Assembly (NCBI GenBank): GCA_028278665.1
Contig: JAQAJI010000021.1
Coordinates: forward strand, 1-37,698
Direction of reading: 5' to 3'
DNA: 37,698 bases
Origin: Candidatus Rariloculus versatilis
GTDB lineage: Bacteria; Pseudomonadota; Gammaproteobacteria; Steroidobacterales; Rariloculaceae
Under the pieces are notes generated by a model. It was not told the DNA's origin, ran no database searches, and was given only the letters and a program-made list of their open reading frames with translations. This document shows positions 8,915-17,490 of this stretch, in pieces. A program made the position numbers and the translations under genes. How positions within the stretch are numbered: position 1 is the stretch's first letter; each line of letters starts with the position of its first letter.

Positions 8915-9814
8915 CTACGCCAACGCCAACGCGTCGCCGAACCCGTAGAGCCGGTGCGGGTTGTCGACGAGGACCTTCTGCCGTAGCGCCGCGTCGGGCA
9001 TGAAGAGCGGTATGAGGTCGACGAGATCGCCGTCGTTCGGCATGTGGCGCTTGATGTTCGGATGCGGCCAGTCGGTGCCCCAGAGCGTGCGGTCGGGCGC
9101 GACCTCGAGCACGGCCTGCGCGAAGGGCGCAGCATCGCTGAACGGCGGCCCGGCCGACGAGATGCGCTCCGCACCGCAGATCTTGATCCAGCAATTTTCC
9201 ATTCGGGCCGTGTCGAGCAGGATCTCGAACGGCTTCTGATCGAGACCGTCGCGGGTCGGCACGCGCCCCATGTGATCGATGATGAAAGGTACGGGGAGGC
9301 TTCGCAGCATGTCGCCAAAGTCGAGCAGGTCGACGGCATCGAAGTGCAGCACGACATGCCAGGCGAGCGGCACGATGCGCTCGACGAGGTCGTGAAAGAC
9401 GTCCATGTCGGGCGTGCCGCCGAGATGCTGCACGAAGTTGAAGCGGATGCCGCGAATGCCGCCGGCGTGCAAGCGTGCAAGTTCCGCGTCGTCGATAGAC
9501 GCGCCGACGTTCGCGACGCCGCGGTAGCTGCCGCCGCTCTCAGCGATCGCGTCGAGGATCACGGTGTTGTCCGTGCCGTGGCAGCTCGCATTGACGAGCA
9601 CGGCACGCGTGAGTCCCAGCGTCGCCTGCAGTTCCTTGAAGCGCGCGAGCGGCGCATCCGGCGGCGTATAGCTTCGACCCGGCGCGTACGGATACACGTC
9701 GCCCGGGCCGAAGATGTGGCAATGCGCGTCGCAGGCCCCCGGCGGCGGTTTGTAGGCCGGCGTCTTAGTATCGGGATCCGGCGCCATGCAGACCGGGATA
9801 CCGTTCAAAGGCAT
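8915..9814 (-). CDS. ligI: 2-pyrone-4,6-dicarboxylate hydrolase
   Basis: Amidohydrolase-superfamily lactonase that opens 2-pyrone-4,6-dicarboxylate (PDC) to 4-oxalomesaconate in the protocatechuate 4,5-cleavage pathway. The 299-residue protein is the usual size. Seen: CDAHCHIFGP with His31 and His33, YPYAPGRSYTPPDAP (a LigI-specific segment), IRFNFVQHLGG, IIDHMGR, and LWGTDWPHPN with Asp248 at the position of the LigI catalytic Asp. Members of this group are metal-independent. It begins inside the end of ligC: its ATG precedes the ligC stop by 10 bases, so the two are co-translated in pathway order ligC > ligI. Confidence 0.94.
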   Translation of the reverse strand: MPLNGIPVCMAPDPDTKTPAYKPPPGACDAHCHIFGPGDVYPYAPGRSYTPPDAPLARFKELQATLGLTRAVLVNASCHGTDNTVILDAIAESGGSYRGVANVGASIDDAELARLHAGGIRGIRFNFVQHLGGTPDMDVFHDLVERIVPLAWHVVLHFDAVDLLDFGDMLRSLPVPFIIDHMGRVPTRDGLDQKPFEILLDTARMENCWIKICGAERISSAGPPFSDAAPFAQAVLEVAPDRTLWGTDWPHPNIKRHMPNDGDLVDLIPLFMPDAALRQKVLVDNPHRLYGFGDALALA

Positions 9815-10743
9815 TGCTCAAGCCGGTCGAGCGTCTCCATCGCGGGCAGGACCTGCGCCACGCTGCTGTTCGGCTCGCGGCCCTCGCGGATCGCGGCAAT
9901 GAACTCGCGGTCCTGAAGCTCGATGCCGTTCGTCGATACCGCCACGCCCGTCAGGTCGATCGGGTTCTCCTTGCCGTCGAAGAGATCGTCGTAACGTGCG
10001 ATATAGGTGCCGTTGTCGCAGATGTAGCGGAAAAACGTGCCTTGCGGGCCATCGTTGTTGAACGACAGCGTGAGCGTGCACAAGGCGCCCGAAGGGATCT
10101 TCATGCCGATGCTCATGTCCATCGCGATGCCGAGTTCGGGGTGGTGCGGCCCCTCGATGCACTGGACATCGGAAGCGGTTTCGCCCGTCTGGTACTGAAA
10201 GAGATCGACCGTGTGGCAGGCGTGATGCCAGAGCAGGTGATCGGTCCAGCTACGCGGCTTGCCCTCGAGGTTGATGTTCTGGCGCCTGAAGAAGAAGGTC
10301 TGCACGTCCAGGTGCTGCAGTGTGAGTTCGCCGGCCACGATCCTGTTGTGCACCCACTGATGCGACGGGTTGAAACGCCGCGTGTGGCCGGCCATCGCGA
10401 CGACGCCGTTTTCCCTTTGCGCCGCGTCGATGCGCCGGGCATCGGCCAGTGAATCGGCTATGGGAATCTCGATTTCGACATGCTTGCCGGCCTGCATGAC
10501 CTGAACGGCCTGGTCGGCGTGCATCTGGGTCGGCGAAGCGATGATCGCGGCGTCGACACCGGTTTGCTCGAGCGCCTCGTCGAGGTTCGAGGTCCAGTGC
10601 GCAATTCCGTATTTCTTCGCGACGGCTTCGACCGAATCCGGCCGTCCACCGGCCAGGCTGACGACCTCGACGCCGTCGATATTCTTCAGTCCATCGAGGT
10701 GCTTCTGTCCGAAGGCTCCCTGCCCCACCATGACGATCTTCAT
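9805..10743 (-). CDS. ligC: 4-carboxy-2-hydroxymuconate-6-semialdehyde dehydrogenase
   Basis: NADP-dependent Gfo/Idh/MocA-type oxidoreductase, 312 residues, that oxidises the (cyclised) ring-cleavage product CHMS to PDC. It begins MKIVMVGQGAFGQKH with the Rossmann GxGxxG-like loop, then ASPTQMHADQ, EIEIPIADS (the family's EKP-equivalent region), WTDHLLWHHACHTVDLF and ESFI-like REFIAAIREGREP. The ATG at 10743 follows GGGAGAAACG, a clear ribosome-binding site; the frame extends further upstream but without homology. It overlaps ligI by 10 bases, and LigI uses its product, which strongly supports the call. It is divergent from an aldehyde dehydrogenase gene with a 130-bp shared promoter region. 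Confidence 0.92.
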   Translation of the reverse strand: MKIVMVGQGAFGQKHLDGLKNIDGVEVVSLAGGRPDSVEAVAKKYGIAHWTSNLDEALEQTGVDAAIIASPTQMHADQAVQVMQAGKHVEIEIPIADSLADARRIDAAQRENGVVAMAGHTRRFNPSHQWVHNRIVAGELTLQHLDVQTFFFRRQNINLEGKPRSWTDHLLWHHACHTVDLFQYQTGETASDVQCIEGPHHPELGIAMDMSIGMKIPSGALCTLTLSFNNDGPQGTFFRYICDNGTYIARYDDLFDGKENPIDLTGVAVSTNGIELQDREFIAAIREGREPNSSVAQVLPAMETLDRLEQCL

Positions 10744-10796
10744 GCGTTTCTCCCAAATCACAACCCGCTTGCAAGCCAGCCCCTGGTTCGCAAAAA

Positions 10797-10817
10797 CGAC
10801 CCGCGTTCGGCGGGTCG
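10797..10817. promoter_or_regulatory. Hyphenated palindrome between ligC and the aldehyde dehydrogenase gene
   Basis: CGACCCGC and GCGGGTCG are perfect 8-bp arms around GTTCG, midway in the 130-bp divergent promoter region. A possible -10 element for the plus-strand gene (TATTCT, 10838-10843) lies just downstream. The arrangement fits an operator that could act on both divergent units, but no regulator gene is nearby to match it. Confidence 0.35.
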
Positions 10818-10873
10818 ATCGGGCCGGCAAAGGCGCGTATTCTAGACGACGAAACTTCCGGAGACACATCGCA

Positions 10874-12310
10874 ATGGCGGAACGAGCCCAATCCCTGACC
10901 CTGCGAACCGACTTCTCGCTGCTGATCGACGGCGAAGCCAGACAGGCTGCCGCAAGTCTCGATGTCATCAATCCGGCTTACGGACAGGTGTTCGCGCATT
11001 GTCCGGCCGCCGGTCAGGCGGAACTCGACGAGGCCGTCACGGCAGCCAGACGTGCGTTCGAATCCTGGCGGCAGACGAGCTACGAACAGCGCGCCGGGCT
11101 GATCCGCGAGCTCGCGGCGGCGCTGCGTGAGCATCAGGACGCGCTTGCGGACCTGCTGACCCGCGAGCAGGGCAAACCGCTCAAGCAGTCCGTCGCCGAG
11201 ATCGACAGGGGCGCAGCGCAGTCCGAAGGCATGGTCGGCATCGACATTCCGGTCGAGACGCTGATCGACGACGAGCAGCGCCACATCGAATTGCACTACC
11301 GGCCGCTTGGCGTCGTCGGCATCATCACGCCGTGGAACGCGCCGGTGAACCTCGCGCTCGGGCCGCTCGTCTCGGCGCTCTACACGGGCAACACGCTCGT
11401 GCTGAAGCCCTCGCCCTACACCCCGCTGACGACGCTCAAGCTCGGGGAACTTCTCGGCGAGATCTTTCCGGCCGGCGTCGTCAACGTGCTGGCGGGCGGC
11501 GACGCTCTCGGCCAATGGATGACCGAACACGCCGACATCGACAAGATTTCCTTCACCGGCTCGGTCGCGACGGGCAAGAAGGTCCTCGCAAGCGCGGCGG
11601 GCACGCTCAAGCGCGTCACGCTCGAGCTCGGCGGCAACGATCCGGCCATCATCCTCGACGACGCCGATCCCAACGCGATCGCAAAGAGAGTCTTCTTCGC
11701 GTCGTTCGTCAACAGCGGCCAGGTGTGCATGGCGATCAAGCGCATCTACGCGCACGAAAGCGTCTACGACGAACTCTGCGAGGCGCTCGTGGCTGAGGCC
11801 AGGGCGGCAGTCGTCGGCAACGGCCTCGACCCGGCCACGCAGCTCGGCCCGATCCAGAATCGCATGCAGTTCGACAAGGTCGTCGACGTGCTCGAGGACA
11901 CGCGGCAGAGCGGCGCGCGAATCCTCTGCGGCGGCGAGGTACCCGAAGAACCCGGCTACTTCTTCCCGCCGACGCTGGTGACCGACATCGCCGAGGACAG
12001 CCGGCTCGTGCGCGATGAGCAATTCGGCCCGATCGTGCCGATTCTGAAGTTCTCCGATCTCGACGACGCGATCCAGCGCGCGAACGACACGCGCTACGGA
12101 CTCAGCGGCTCGGTCTGGACCAGCGACCCCGAAAAAGGCGCCGAAATCGCCGCACAGCTCGAGGTCGGCACGGCCTGGGTCAACCAGCACCGCGCGACAT
12201 CGGCCTTCGTGCCGTTCGGCGGCGCCAAGGAATCCGGCTACGGCCGCCAGTATTCGGTCCTGGGGCTCAAGGGCTACATGGAACCGGAGGTCATCAGCGT
12301 CGCGAAGTAG
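10874..12310 (+). CDS. NAD(P)-dependent aldehyde dehydrogenase
   Basis: 478-residue ALDH-superfamily enzyme oxidising an aldehyde to its acid. Seen: ITPWN with Asn155 (oxyanion hole), LKPSPYTPL with Lys178 (cofactor), FTGS at 227-230, general base Glu251 in ELGGND, catalytic Cys285 in NSGQVCMA, and EQFGPIVPI near the C-terminus. The usual ELGGK/ELGGN-P pattern reads ELGGNDP. No signal peptide. It is divergent from ligC and inside the aromatic cluster, so an aromatic aldehyde (for example vanillin) or a pathway semialdehyde are candidate substrates; the sequence does not decide. The ATG follows CCGGAGACACATCGCA, with GGAG about 10 bases upstream. Confidence 0.88.
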   Translation: MAERAQSLTLRTDFSLLIDGEARQAAASLDVINPAYGQVFAHCPAAGQAELDEAVTAARRAFESWRQTSYEQRAGLIRELAAALREHQDALADLLTREQGKPLKQSVAEIDRGAAQSEGMVGIDIPVETLIDDEQRHIELHYRPLGVVGIITPWNAPVNLALGPLVSALYTGNTLVLKPSPYTPLTTLKLGELLGEIFPAGVVNVLAGGDALGQWMTEHADIDKISFTGSVATGKKVLASAAGTLKRVTLELGGNDPAIILDDADPNAIAKRVFFASFVNSGQVCMAIKRIYAHESVYDELCEALVAEARAAVVGNGLDPATQLGPIQNRMQFDKVVDVLEDTRQSGARILCGGEVPEEPGYFFPPTLVTDIAEDSRLVRDEQFGPIVPILKFSDLDDAIQRANDTRYGLSGSVWTSDPEKGAEIAAQLEVGTAWVNQHRATSAFVPFGGAKESGYGRQYSVLGLKGYMEPEVISVAK

Positions 12311-12387
12311 CTGGAGCCTTTCGCCACCCTGTTACGCGCGCCATTCAACCGCCACTCACGATCAAGCGTCCGCGCGCGCGGCGTCCG

Positions 12388-13476
12388 CTACGCGCTACCG
12401 TCCCAGACGTCGGCCGGCACGAAAATGCTGCCGCGCATGATGAGCCGCGCGGTGCGCAGCAGGCCGGCCTTTCGGACCTCCGGCCGATCGGGCGTACCGC
12501 CCACCTCGAGCGTGACCGAGAACTCCCCGGACGGGTGCTCGACCGACATGTGCTTGACGGCGCCTCCGGGCACGCTCGCAATCCCGTCGGCGACGGAGCC
12601 CGGCAGGATGCAGGCCGTCGCCACCGACACGGCGCCGAGCACGCCGATCGCGGCATGGCAGTCGTGCGGAATGAACGTGCGGGTGCAGATGTGTCCGCCG
12701 GCGCGCGGCGCTGCGATCAGGCTCATCTTCGGCACGACCTTGTTTGTCACGTCGCCGAGGTTCATCCGCGGGCCGAGCTCGAGGCGGATCGCTTCGAGTC
12801 GGCGCTTGAACTCTCCGTCGCCGTCAAGCTCGGCCGGAGTCTCGTAGCCGGTCTTGCCGAGATCTCCGGCACGCAACACCACGACCGGCATGCCATTGTC
12901 GATGCAGGTCACCGCCACGCCTTGCGCTACGTCGACAGCGTTGCCAGTCGGCAGCAGACTGCCGCAGGCCGAGCCCGCGACATCAAGATAGTTGCAGATA
13001 ACGGGCGCCGACGTGCCGGGCACGCCGTCGATGCGCGCGTCACCGTCGTAACTGACCTTACCGCCCGGCGTTGCGACCTCCAGTTCGCAGAGATTGCCGC
13101 TGTTGAGCATGCGAACCCGGATGCGGGTCACACCGTCGTCAGCCGCGACGAATCCGTTCTCCACGGCAAACGCTCCGACGCCCGCAAGCATGTTGCCGCA
13201 GTTCGGCGTCGTGTCCACACGGCTCTCTCCGACGACGACCTGGGCGAAGAGATAATCGATGTCGGCGCCGCCGGTTCCCGAGGGTCTCACGATCGCGACC
13301 TTGCTGGTGAGCGGATTGGCGCCACCTGCGCCGTCGATCTGTCGCGCACCGGCGCCCATGGCGGCCACGAGCACGCGGTCCCGGAGGCCGACGTCGGCCG
13401 GCAGGTCGTCCGCACGAAAGTAGAGCCCTTTCGAGCTTCCGCCGCGCATGAAGGTGCAGCGTATGGCTGTCTGCAT
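12388..13476 (-). CDS. ligU: 4-oxalomesaconate tautomerase/isomerase (PrpF family)
   Basis: 362-residue PrpF-type isomerase. The N-terminus TAIRCTFMRGGSSKGLYFRADDLP is the family signature, followed by DGAGGANPLTSKVAIV (conserved Lys), DTTPNCGNMLAGVGAFA (conserved Cys) and HDCHAAIGVLGAVSVATACILPGSVA. In protocatechuate/gallate 4,5-cleavage, homologues (LigU, GalD) move the double bond or tautomerise 4-oxalomesaconate, the product of LigI. Presence beside ligC-ligI makes this the likely role; 2-methylaconitate isomerase (PrpF) is the alternative, but no propionate genes are seen. The ATG has GGAG 8 bases upstream. It lies downstream of the MFS gene, separated by a palindromic element, and may have its own promoter. 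Confidence 0.85.
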   Translation of the reverse strand: MQTAIRCTFMRGGSSKGLYFRADDLPADVGLRDRVLVAAMGAGARQIDGAGGANPLTSKVAIVRPSGTGGADIDYLFAQVVVGESRVDTTPNCGNMLAGVGAFAVENGFVAADDGVTRIRVRMLNSGNLCELEVATPGGKVSYDGDARIDGVPGTSAPVICNYLDVAGSACGSLLPTGNAVDVAQGVAVTCIDNGMPVVVLRAGDLGKTGYETPAELDGDGEFKRRLEAIRLELGPRMNLGDVTNKVVPKMSLIAAPRAGGHICTRTFIPHDCHAAIGVLGAVSVATACILPGSVADGIASVPGGAVKHMSVEHPSGEFSVTLEVGGTPDRPEVRKAGLLRTARLIMRGSIFVPADVWDGSA

Positions 13477-13565
13477 CAGGACGTCTCCAGTTCCCCGGTT
13501 GCCTGAGCGGGATATCGACCGGTACGGATGCCGGTCGCGCCGCCGCCGATTGTAGCGAAGCGAAT

Positions 13566-13711
13566 GCCAGGAGCCTGCGCCGTAGGAATTCGCGGCTGCA
13601 AATCCGCTCTCATCCGCCCCTTCGCCCGATCGATTTCGTCAAACGATCAACCGAAGGGGCGGCGATAGCGAATTTTCGCTTTCGCGACTTCCTACGGCGC
13701 AGGCTCCTGGC
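13566..13711. repeat. Palindromic intergenic element, long form (copy 1)
   Basis: Perfect 23-bp inverted ends at 13566-13588 and 13689-13711 (outer sequence GCCAGGAGCCTGCGCCGTAG). The right arm abuts, by one base, the stop codon of the MFS gene. Inside is a second hairpin with 11-bp arms CCGCCCCTTCG (13614-13624) and CGAAGGGGCGG (13652-13662), then a small AGCGAA/TTCGCT dyad. The end-proximal blocks (GGAATTCGCGGCTGCAA and TTCGCGACTTCC) recur in a shorter element at 29782-29854. This looks like a REP/BIME-like family in this genome. It could stop transcription or protect the mRNA end of the MFS gene. Confidence 0.8.
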
Positions 13712-14928
13712 TACTCGCCGCCGGCTCCGGCCCCTGGTCCCGCCGACACGGACTTGCGCAGCGTCTCGGGCACGAGCGCGATCATGACTATTGTTCCGAC
13801 AACGCCGATGCCCGCCGCGAGCACGCTTGCCGCTCCAAGGCTCGCAACCGCAACGAGCACGCTCGTCAGCATCGGTGAGGTTGTCATGCCCACATCGCCA
13901 ATAAAACGCCAGAGCCCCAGAAACTGGCCCCGTTGGCCGCTCTCACGCGCGAAATCGGTCCCGATGACCATGACGATGCCGGTGCTGACCCCGTTGGCGA
14001 GCCCAAGCAACAACCCGACGCCGAACAGACCCAGGAAACCGTCGGCCGTCGGCAGCAACGCGAGCCCGGCCACGTAGAGCGCCATGCTAGGCACCGCGCT
14101 CCACTTGCGTCCGAACCGGTCGACGAGCACGCCGACGGGATAGAACAGGCACATGTCGACGACTGCCGAGAGCGAGTAGATCGCGCCGATCTCGATGCTG
14201 TTGAGCCCGAGCGCGGCGCCGACGAGCGGCACGAGCAGTTGGCGCGCGCTGCGCATGACCTGCAGCGCGAACGCCGCAAACCCTGCGGTTGCGTAGGTCT
14301 TGCGATGGGCGCGCAAGACGGCGAGTGTTCCGGCCGGAAAGTCGAACGTCTCGCCGGCATCCGGCTTCAGATTGCGCGTGAACAACGCGACAAGAACCGC
14401 TGCCGCGACGGCACTCGCCGCGAGCAGCGAAAAGGCGAACGGATAGCCCGCAAGCTGCGCCACGGCTCCGCCCACGAAGGGACCGATGAGCGCACCCGAG
14501 CGCAGCAGTCCCGCCATGAGCGCGATGGCGCGACCGACCTCGTCAGGCTTGCAGGACTCCGCGATGTACGACTGCTGGCCGATCATCCAGCCGGAGAAAC
14601 CGGCGCCGAGCAACATGGCTGCCACGAACAGCATCAGCGGATGCGGCGCCGCGGCGAGCAACAGCATCCCTGCCAGTGCCAGCCCGAGGCCCGTCAACAG
14701 AACGGGCTTGTCGCCGAAGCGCGCAACCAGCGCGCCGGCCGGTACGTCAAAGAGCAACAGGCCGATCCCGCGAAATCCCATGACCACCGACGCGAGCACG
14801 GGGCCATACCCGAGCTCGAGCACGTACAGCGGCAACAGGATCATCAGCGCCATCTGGCTCGTCGCCATGATGAACGACGGCAGATAGACCGGCATGAGCA
14901 GACTGTCGTAAGGCGACGGAAGCTGCAT
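13711..14928 (-). CDS. Major facilitator superfamily transporter
   Basis: 405-residue inner-membrane protein with about twelve hydrophobic helices in two halves. Seen: N-terminal MALMILLPLYVLELGYGP, the loop FDVPAGALVARFGDKPVLL in the position of the MFS motif-A loop between helices 2 and 3, and its second-half counterpart YPVGVLVDRFGRKWS. The tail is Gly/Ala-rich. The family includes drug and metabolite exporters as well as importers; it lacks the DGxD signature typical of PcaK-type aromatic acid carriers, so the substrate is unassigned. It starts 48 bp after the aminotransferase gene and precedes ligU on the same strand, so it may carry a substrate of this catabolic region. Confidence 0.85.
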   Translation of the reverse strand: MQLPSPYDSLLMPVYLPSFIMATSQMALMILLPLYVLELGYGPVLASVVMGFRGIGLLLFDVPAGALVARFGDKPVLLTGLGLALAGMLLLAAAPHPLMLFVAAMLLGAGFSGWMIGQQSYIAESCKPDEVGRAIALMAGLLRSGALIGPFVGGAVAQLAGYPFAFSLLAASAVAAAVLVALFTRNLKPDAGETFDFPAGTLAVLRAHRKTYATAGFAAFALQVMRSARQLLVPLVGAALGLNSIEIGAIYSLSAVVDMCLFYPVGVLVDRFGRKWSAVPSMALYVAGLALLPTADGFLGLFGVGLLLGLANGVSTGIVMVIGTDFARESGQRGQFLGLWRFIGDVGMTTSPMLTSVLVAVASLGAASVLAAGIGVVGTIVMIALVPETLRKSVSAGPGAGAGGE

Positions 14929-14976
14929 GGGCGGTGTCAGTCGGCGGTCGCGGCGACGGCCTGACTCGGCGGGTCG

Positions 14977-16182
14977 CTAGTCCTGCAACACGGCGGCGAT
15001 CGCGTCAGCAACCTTGTCGACGTTGCGCTGGTTGATTCCGGCGACGTTGATTCGGCTCGACTCGACGAGGTAGACGTGGAACTCCTCGCGGAGTCGGATG
15101 ACCTGCTCCCGGGAGATCCCGAGAAACGAGAACATGCCGCGCTCGTTCGCGATGAACGAGAAGTCCGTCGTCGTGCCGCGCTCGGCGAGCTTGCCGGCGA
15201 GCAGTCGCCGCAGGCCGTTGAGCCGTTCGCGCATCTCGTCGAGCTCGCGCGCCCACAGGGCGCCAAGGTCGGCATCGCTCAGGATTCGCGCGACGATCGC
15301 GGCGCCGTGGTCGGGCGGCATCGAGTAGATTCCTCGCGCGATATTGGACAGGTTGCTCGCGACGGTCGCGCTGCGTTCGCGGTCAGGCGAAATCACCGTG
15401 GCCGAACCCACGCGTTCGCGGTAAAGCCCGAAGTTCTTCGAGCAGGATGCGACGACCACGAGTTCCCGCAGCCGCTCGGCCATGAGCCTGACGCCGTAGG
15501 CGTCCTCCTCGAGCCCTTCGGCCAGCCCCTGGTAGGCGATATCTATGAACGGCACCACGTCATGCCGCTCGCAGAGCTCCGCGAGCGTCTGCCACTGGGC
15601 CCGTGTCAGGTCGGCGCCGCAGGGATTGTGGCAGCAGCCGTGGATCAGCACGCTGTCACCGGGACGGATCGTGCCGATCGCCGCGCACATCGCCTCGAAG
15701 TCGACGCGGTTCGCGCCACGGTCGTAGTAGGGATAGTGTTCGAGTGCGACGCCCGCCAGGCCCAGCAACTGGCGGTGATTCGGCCAGGAAGGATCGCTGA
15801 GCCAGACGCGAGCATCGGGTTTCGCGCGGCGGATCAGGTGGCCCGCGACGCTCACCGCACCGCTGCCCCCGGGCGTCTGAACCGTGGCCGCGCGGCCGCC
15901 GGCGAGCGCCGGATGGTCCGCGCCGAACAGAATCTCCTCGATGCCGCGGTTGAAGCCGGGATTGCCAGCGATACCGACGTAGGACTTCGTGTCCTCGGCC
16001 GCGTAGACTTCGCCCTCGGCGCGCTTGACGCATTCGAGCACGGGCGTGCTGCCGGACTCGTCCTGGTAGACCCCGACGCTGAGGTCGACCTTGTTCGGAT
16101 CCTCGTCCGCCCGAAAGAGCTGCATGATGCCGAGAATGGCATCCGACGGAATGGTCTTGAGGGAATCAAGCACGGCTGGCAC
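14977..16182 (-). CDS. Aspartate/aromatic aminotransferase (class I)
   Basis: PLP-dependent aminotransferase of the AspC/TyrB group, 401 residues from the GTG at 16182. Seen: ADEDPNKVDLSVGVYQDESG, YVGIAGNPGFN, TPGGSGAVS (cofactor phosphate loop), HGCCHNPCGADL with the Asn, PFIDIAYQG with the Asp that contacts the pyridine nitrogen, and SCSKNFGLYRERVG with the PLP-binding Lys. The frame is open to an upstream ATG-like codon at 16236, but a promoter candidate overlaps that stretch, and AGGG precedes the GTG at 16182 at good spacing; GTG 16173 is another option. Followed 48 bp on by the MFS gene. It would link aromatic amino acids or aspartate with their 2-oxoacids. Confidence 0.9.
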   Translation of the reverse strand: MPAVLDSLKTIPSDAILGIMQLFRADEDPNKVDLSVGVYQDESGSTPVLECVKRAEGEVYAAEDTKSYVGIAGNPGFNRGIEEILFGADHPALAGGRAATVQTPGGSGAVSVAGHLIRRAKPDARVWLSDPSWPNHRQLLGLAGVALEHYPYYDRGANRVDFEAMCAAIGTIRPGDSVLIHGCCHNPCGADLTRAQWQTLAELCERHDVVPFIDIAYQGLAEGLEEDAYGVRLMAERLRELVVVASCSKNFGLYRERVGSATVISPDRERSATVASNLSNIARGIYSMPPDHGAAIVARILSDADLGALWARELDEMRERLNGLRRLLAGKLAERGTTTDFSFIANERGMFSFLGISREQVIRLREEFHVYLVESSRINVAGINQRNVDKVADAIAAVLQD

Positions 16183-16501
16183 GGTCACCCTGGAAAAGCG
16201 AGACGGTATAGTAAGGAGCCGAAGCGCCGGCAACAATAGCGGGCGCGAGCTGCAACACGGCCATGGTGGAGCACAACGCCGCTACGATGGTAGCTCGATG
16301 AAACCTGCGGACTCGACTGTCTGACGAAGTTGACGGATACGGCTCGCGAACGACACGGTGGGCGGGCTGCCGGGCAAGACGCAATTCCCGGAGAATGGCG
16401 GGGCCGTCGGACCCGACGCCGCACGGTGAAGTGCCGCACGAGCGTGCACTGCGCAGCGAAACCGTTTCACTGCTCGCCCGCAGCGGTTGGTAAAGGACGC
16501 G
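16183..16501. other. Divergent intergenic region, aminotransferase / CitE-like lyase
   Basis: 319 bp between divergent starts. It holds the aminotransferase promoter candidate (16208-16236) and AAAGGA just before the lyase ATG. No gene, repeat or clear plus-strand promoter was recognised in the remainder. Confidence 0.5.
16208..16236 (-). promoter_or_regulatory. Candidate sigma70 promoter of the aminotransferase gene
   Basis: Read on the minus strand, TTGTTG (16236-16231) is followed after 17 bp by TACTAT (16213-16208). Transcription would start near 16200, about 18 bases before the GTG at 16182. This position argues against the upstream start at 16236. Confidence 0.5.
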
Positions 16502-17371
16502 ATGACCCTGATCAGAAGCCTGTTGTTCGTTCCCGGCAACAAGCCGGACATGCTGACGAAGGCGCTCGGCTTCGATCCCGATGTCGTCATTCCCGACATG
16601 GAGGATTCGGTCCCGGACGCCGAGAAGGCCAACGCGCGCGAGGTCGTGGCGTCGTTCCTGCCGAAGCTCGCCGCGCGCCCTCCACTCGTCGTGCCGCGCG
16701 TCAATGCGCTCGATACCGGCTGGGCCGATGACGACATGCGGGCGGTCGTCGGGCCGCATGTGTACGGCATCTCGATCGGCAAGATCCGCACTCCGGGCGA
16801 CATCGCCGAGGTTTCGGGCCGGCTCGACAGGCTCGAGCAACGCGCCGGACTTGCAGTTGGCACGCTCAAGCTCGTCCCCTGGATCGAGACGGCCGAAGCA
16901 ATTGTCCGCTGCTTCGAGATACTGACTGCGAGCGCAAGGGTCGTCGGCGCGGGATTCGGTGCCGAGGACTACACCAACGACATGGGCATCGAGCGCCTCG
17001 ACGACGAGTCGCAGCTCAGTTACGCGCGCTCGGCGTTCTGCACCGCGGCGAGGGCTGCCGGCGTGCTCGCACTCGACACGCCGTGGTTCAGGTTCCGCGA
17101 TTCCGACGGGCTGCGCGACAACTCGATCGCCGCGAAGCACCTCGGCTTCAAGGGCAGGTTCGCGATCCACCCGGCCCAGATCGGAACGATCAACGCCAGC
17201 TTCGCCCCGTCGGACGAGGAAATCGAGCAGGCCCGCCGGGTCGTCGCCGCTTACGAGCAGGCCGAACGCCGCGGCCGCGGATCGACCTCGCTCGATGGCC
17301 GCGTGATCGACCTGCCCGTCGTCAAGCGCGCCCGGTCGCTGCTCGAAGTCGCGGAAAAATCAGTAAATTGA
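16502..17371 (+). CDS. HpcH/HpaI aldolase - citrate lyase beta (CitE-like) family protein
   Basis: 289-residue TIM-barrel C-C lyase of the CitE/malyl-CoA lyase group. Seen: RSLLFVPGNKPDML at the N-terminus, VVIPDMEDSVPDAEK with the acidic metal/substrate loop, a conserved Arg in VVPRVNALDT, LVPWIETAEAI (Glu ligand), FGAEDYTNDMG (Asp ligand) and KGRFAIHPAQIGTIN near the end. Members cleave or form citramalyl-, malyl- or citryl-CoA, or hydrolyse malyl-CoA. The ATG at 16502 has AAAGGA 5 bases upstream and is preferred over an in-frame TTG at 16487. Because the usual aldolase of the protocatechuate 4,5 pathway (LigK, another fold) is absent, this could supply a late C-C cleavage, but that is only an inference from position. 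Confidence 0.82.
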   Translation: MTLIRSLLFVPGNKPDMLTKALGFDPDVVIPDMEDSVPDAEKANAREVVASFLPKLAARPPLVVPRVNALDTGWADDDMRAVVGPHVYGISIGKIRTPGDIAEVSGRLDRLEQRAGLAVGTLKLVPWIETAEAIVRCFEILTASARVVGAGFGAEDYTNDMGIERLDDESQLSYARSAFCTAARAAGVLALDTPWFRFRDSDGLRDNSIAAKHLGFKGRFAIHPAQIGTINASFAPSDEEIEQARRVVAAYEQAERRGRGSTSLDGRVIDLPVVKRARSLLEVAEKSVN

Positions 17372-17490
17372 CGCCGTCCCGCTTGCCGGCCCGCAGTGTC
17401 CGGATGGACGGGTCCAACGGTTGCACCTTCAGTGGCTGAAAATACGGCTTCCACGCAGCACTGTCTTACTGCACGGTATCGCTCCCCCCG

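Noticed and set aside
10250-12190. 646-codon minus-strand frame opposite the aldehyde dehydrogenase
   Set aside because: Shadow frame: spans two genes of opposite orientation, no domain recognised, and the plus-strand ALDH motifs are complete.
16183-16236. Upstream start of the aminotransferase at 16236
   Set aside because: A sigma70-like promoter overlaps that codon and the extra 18 residues do not resemble the family.
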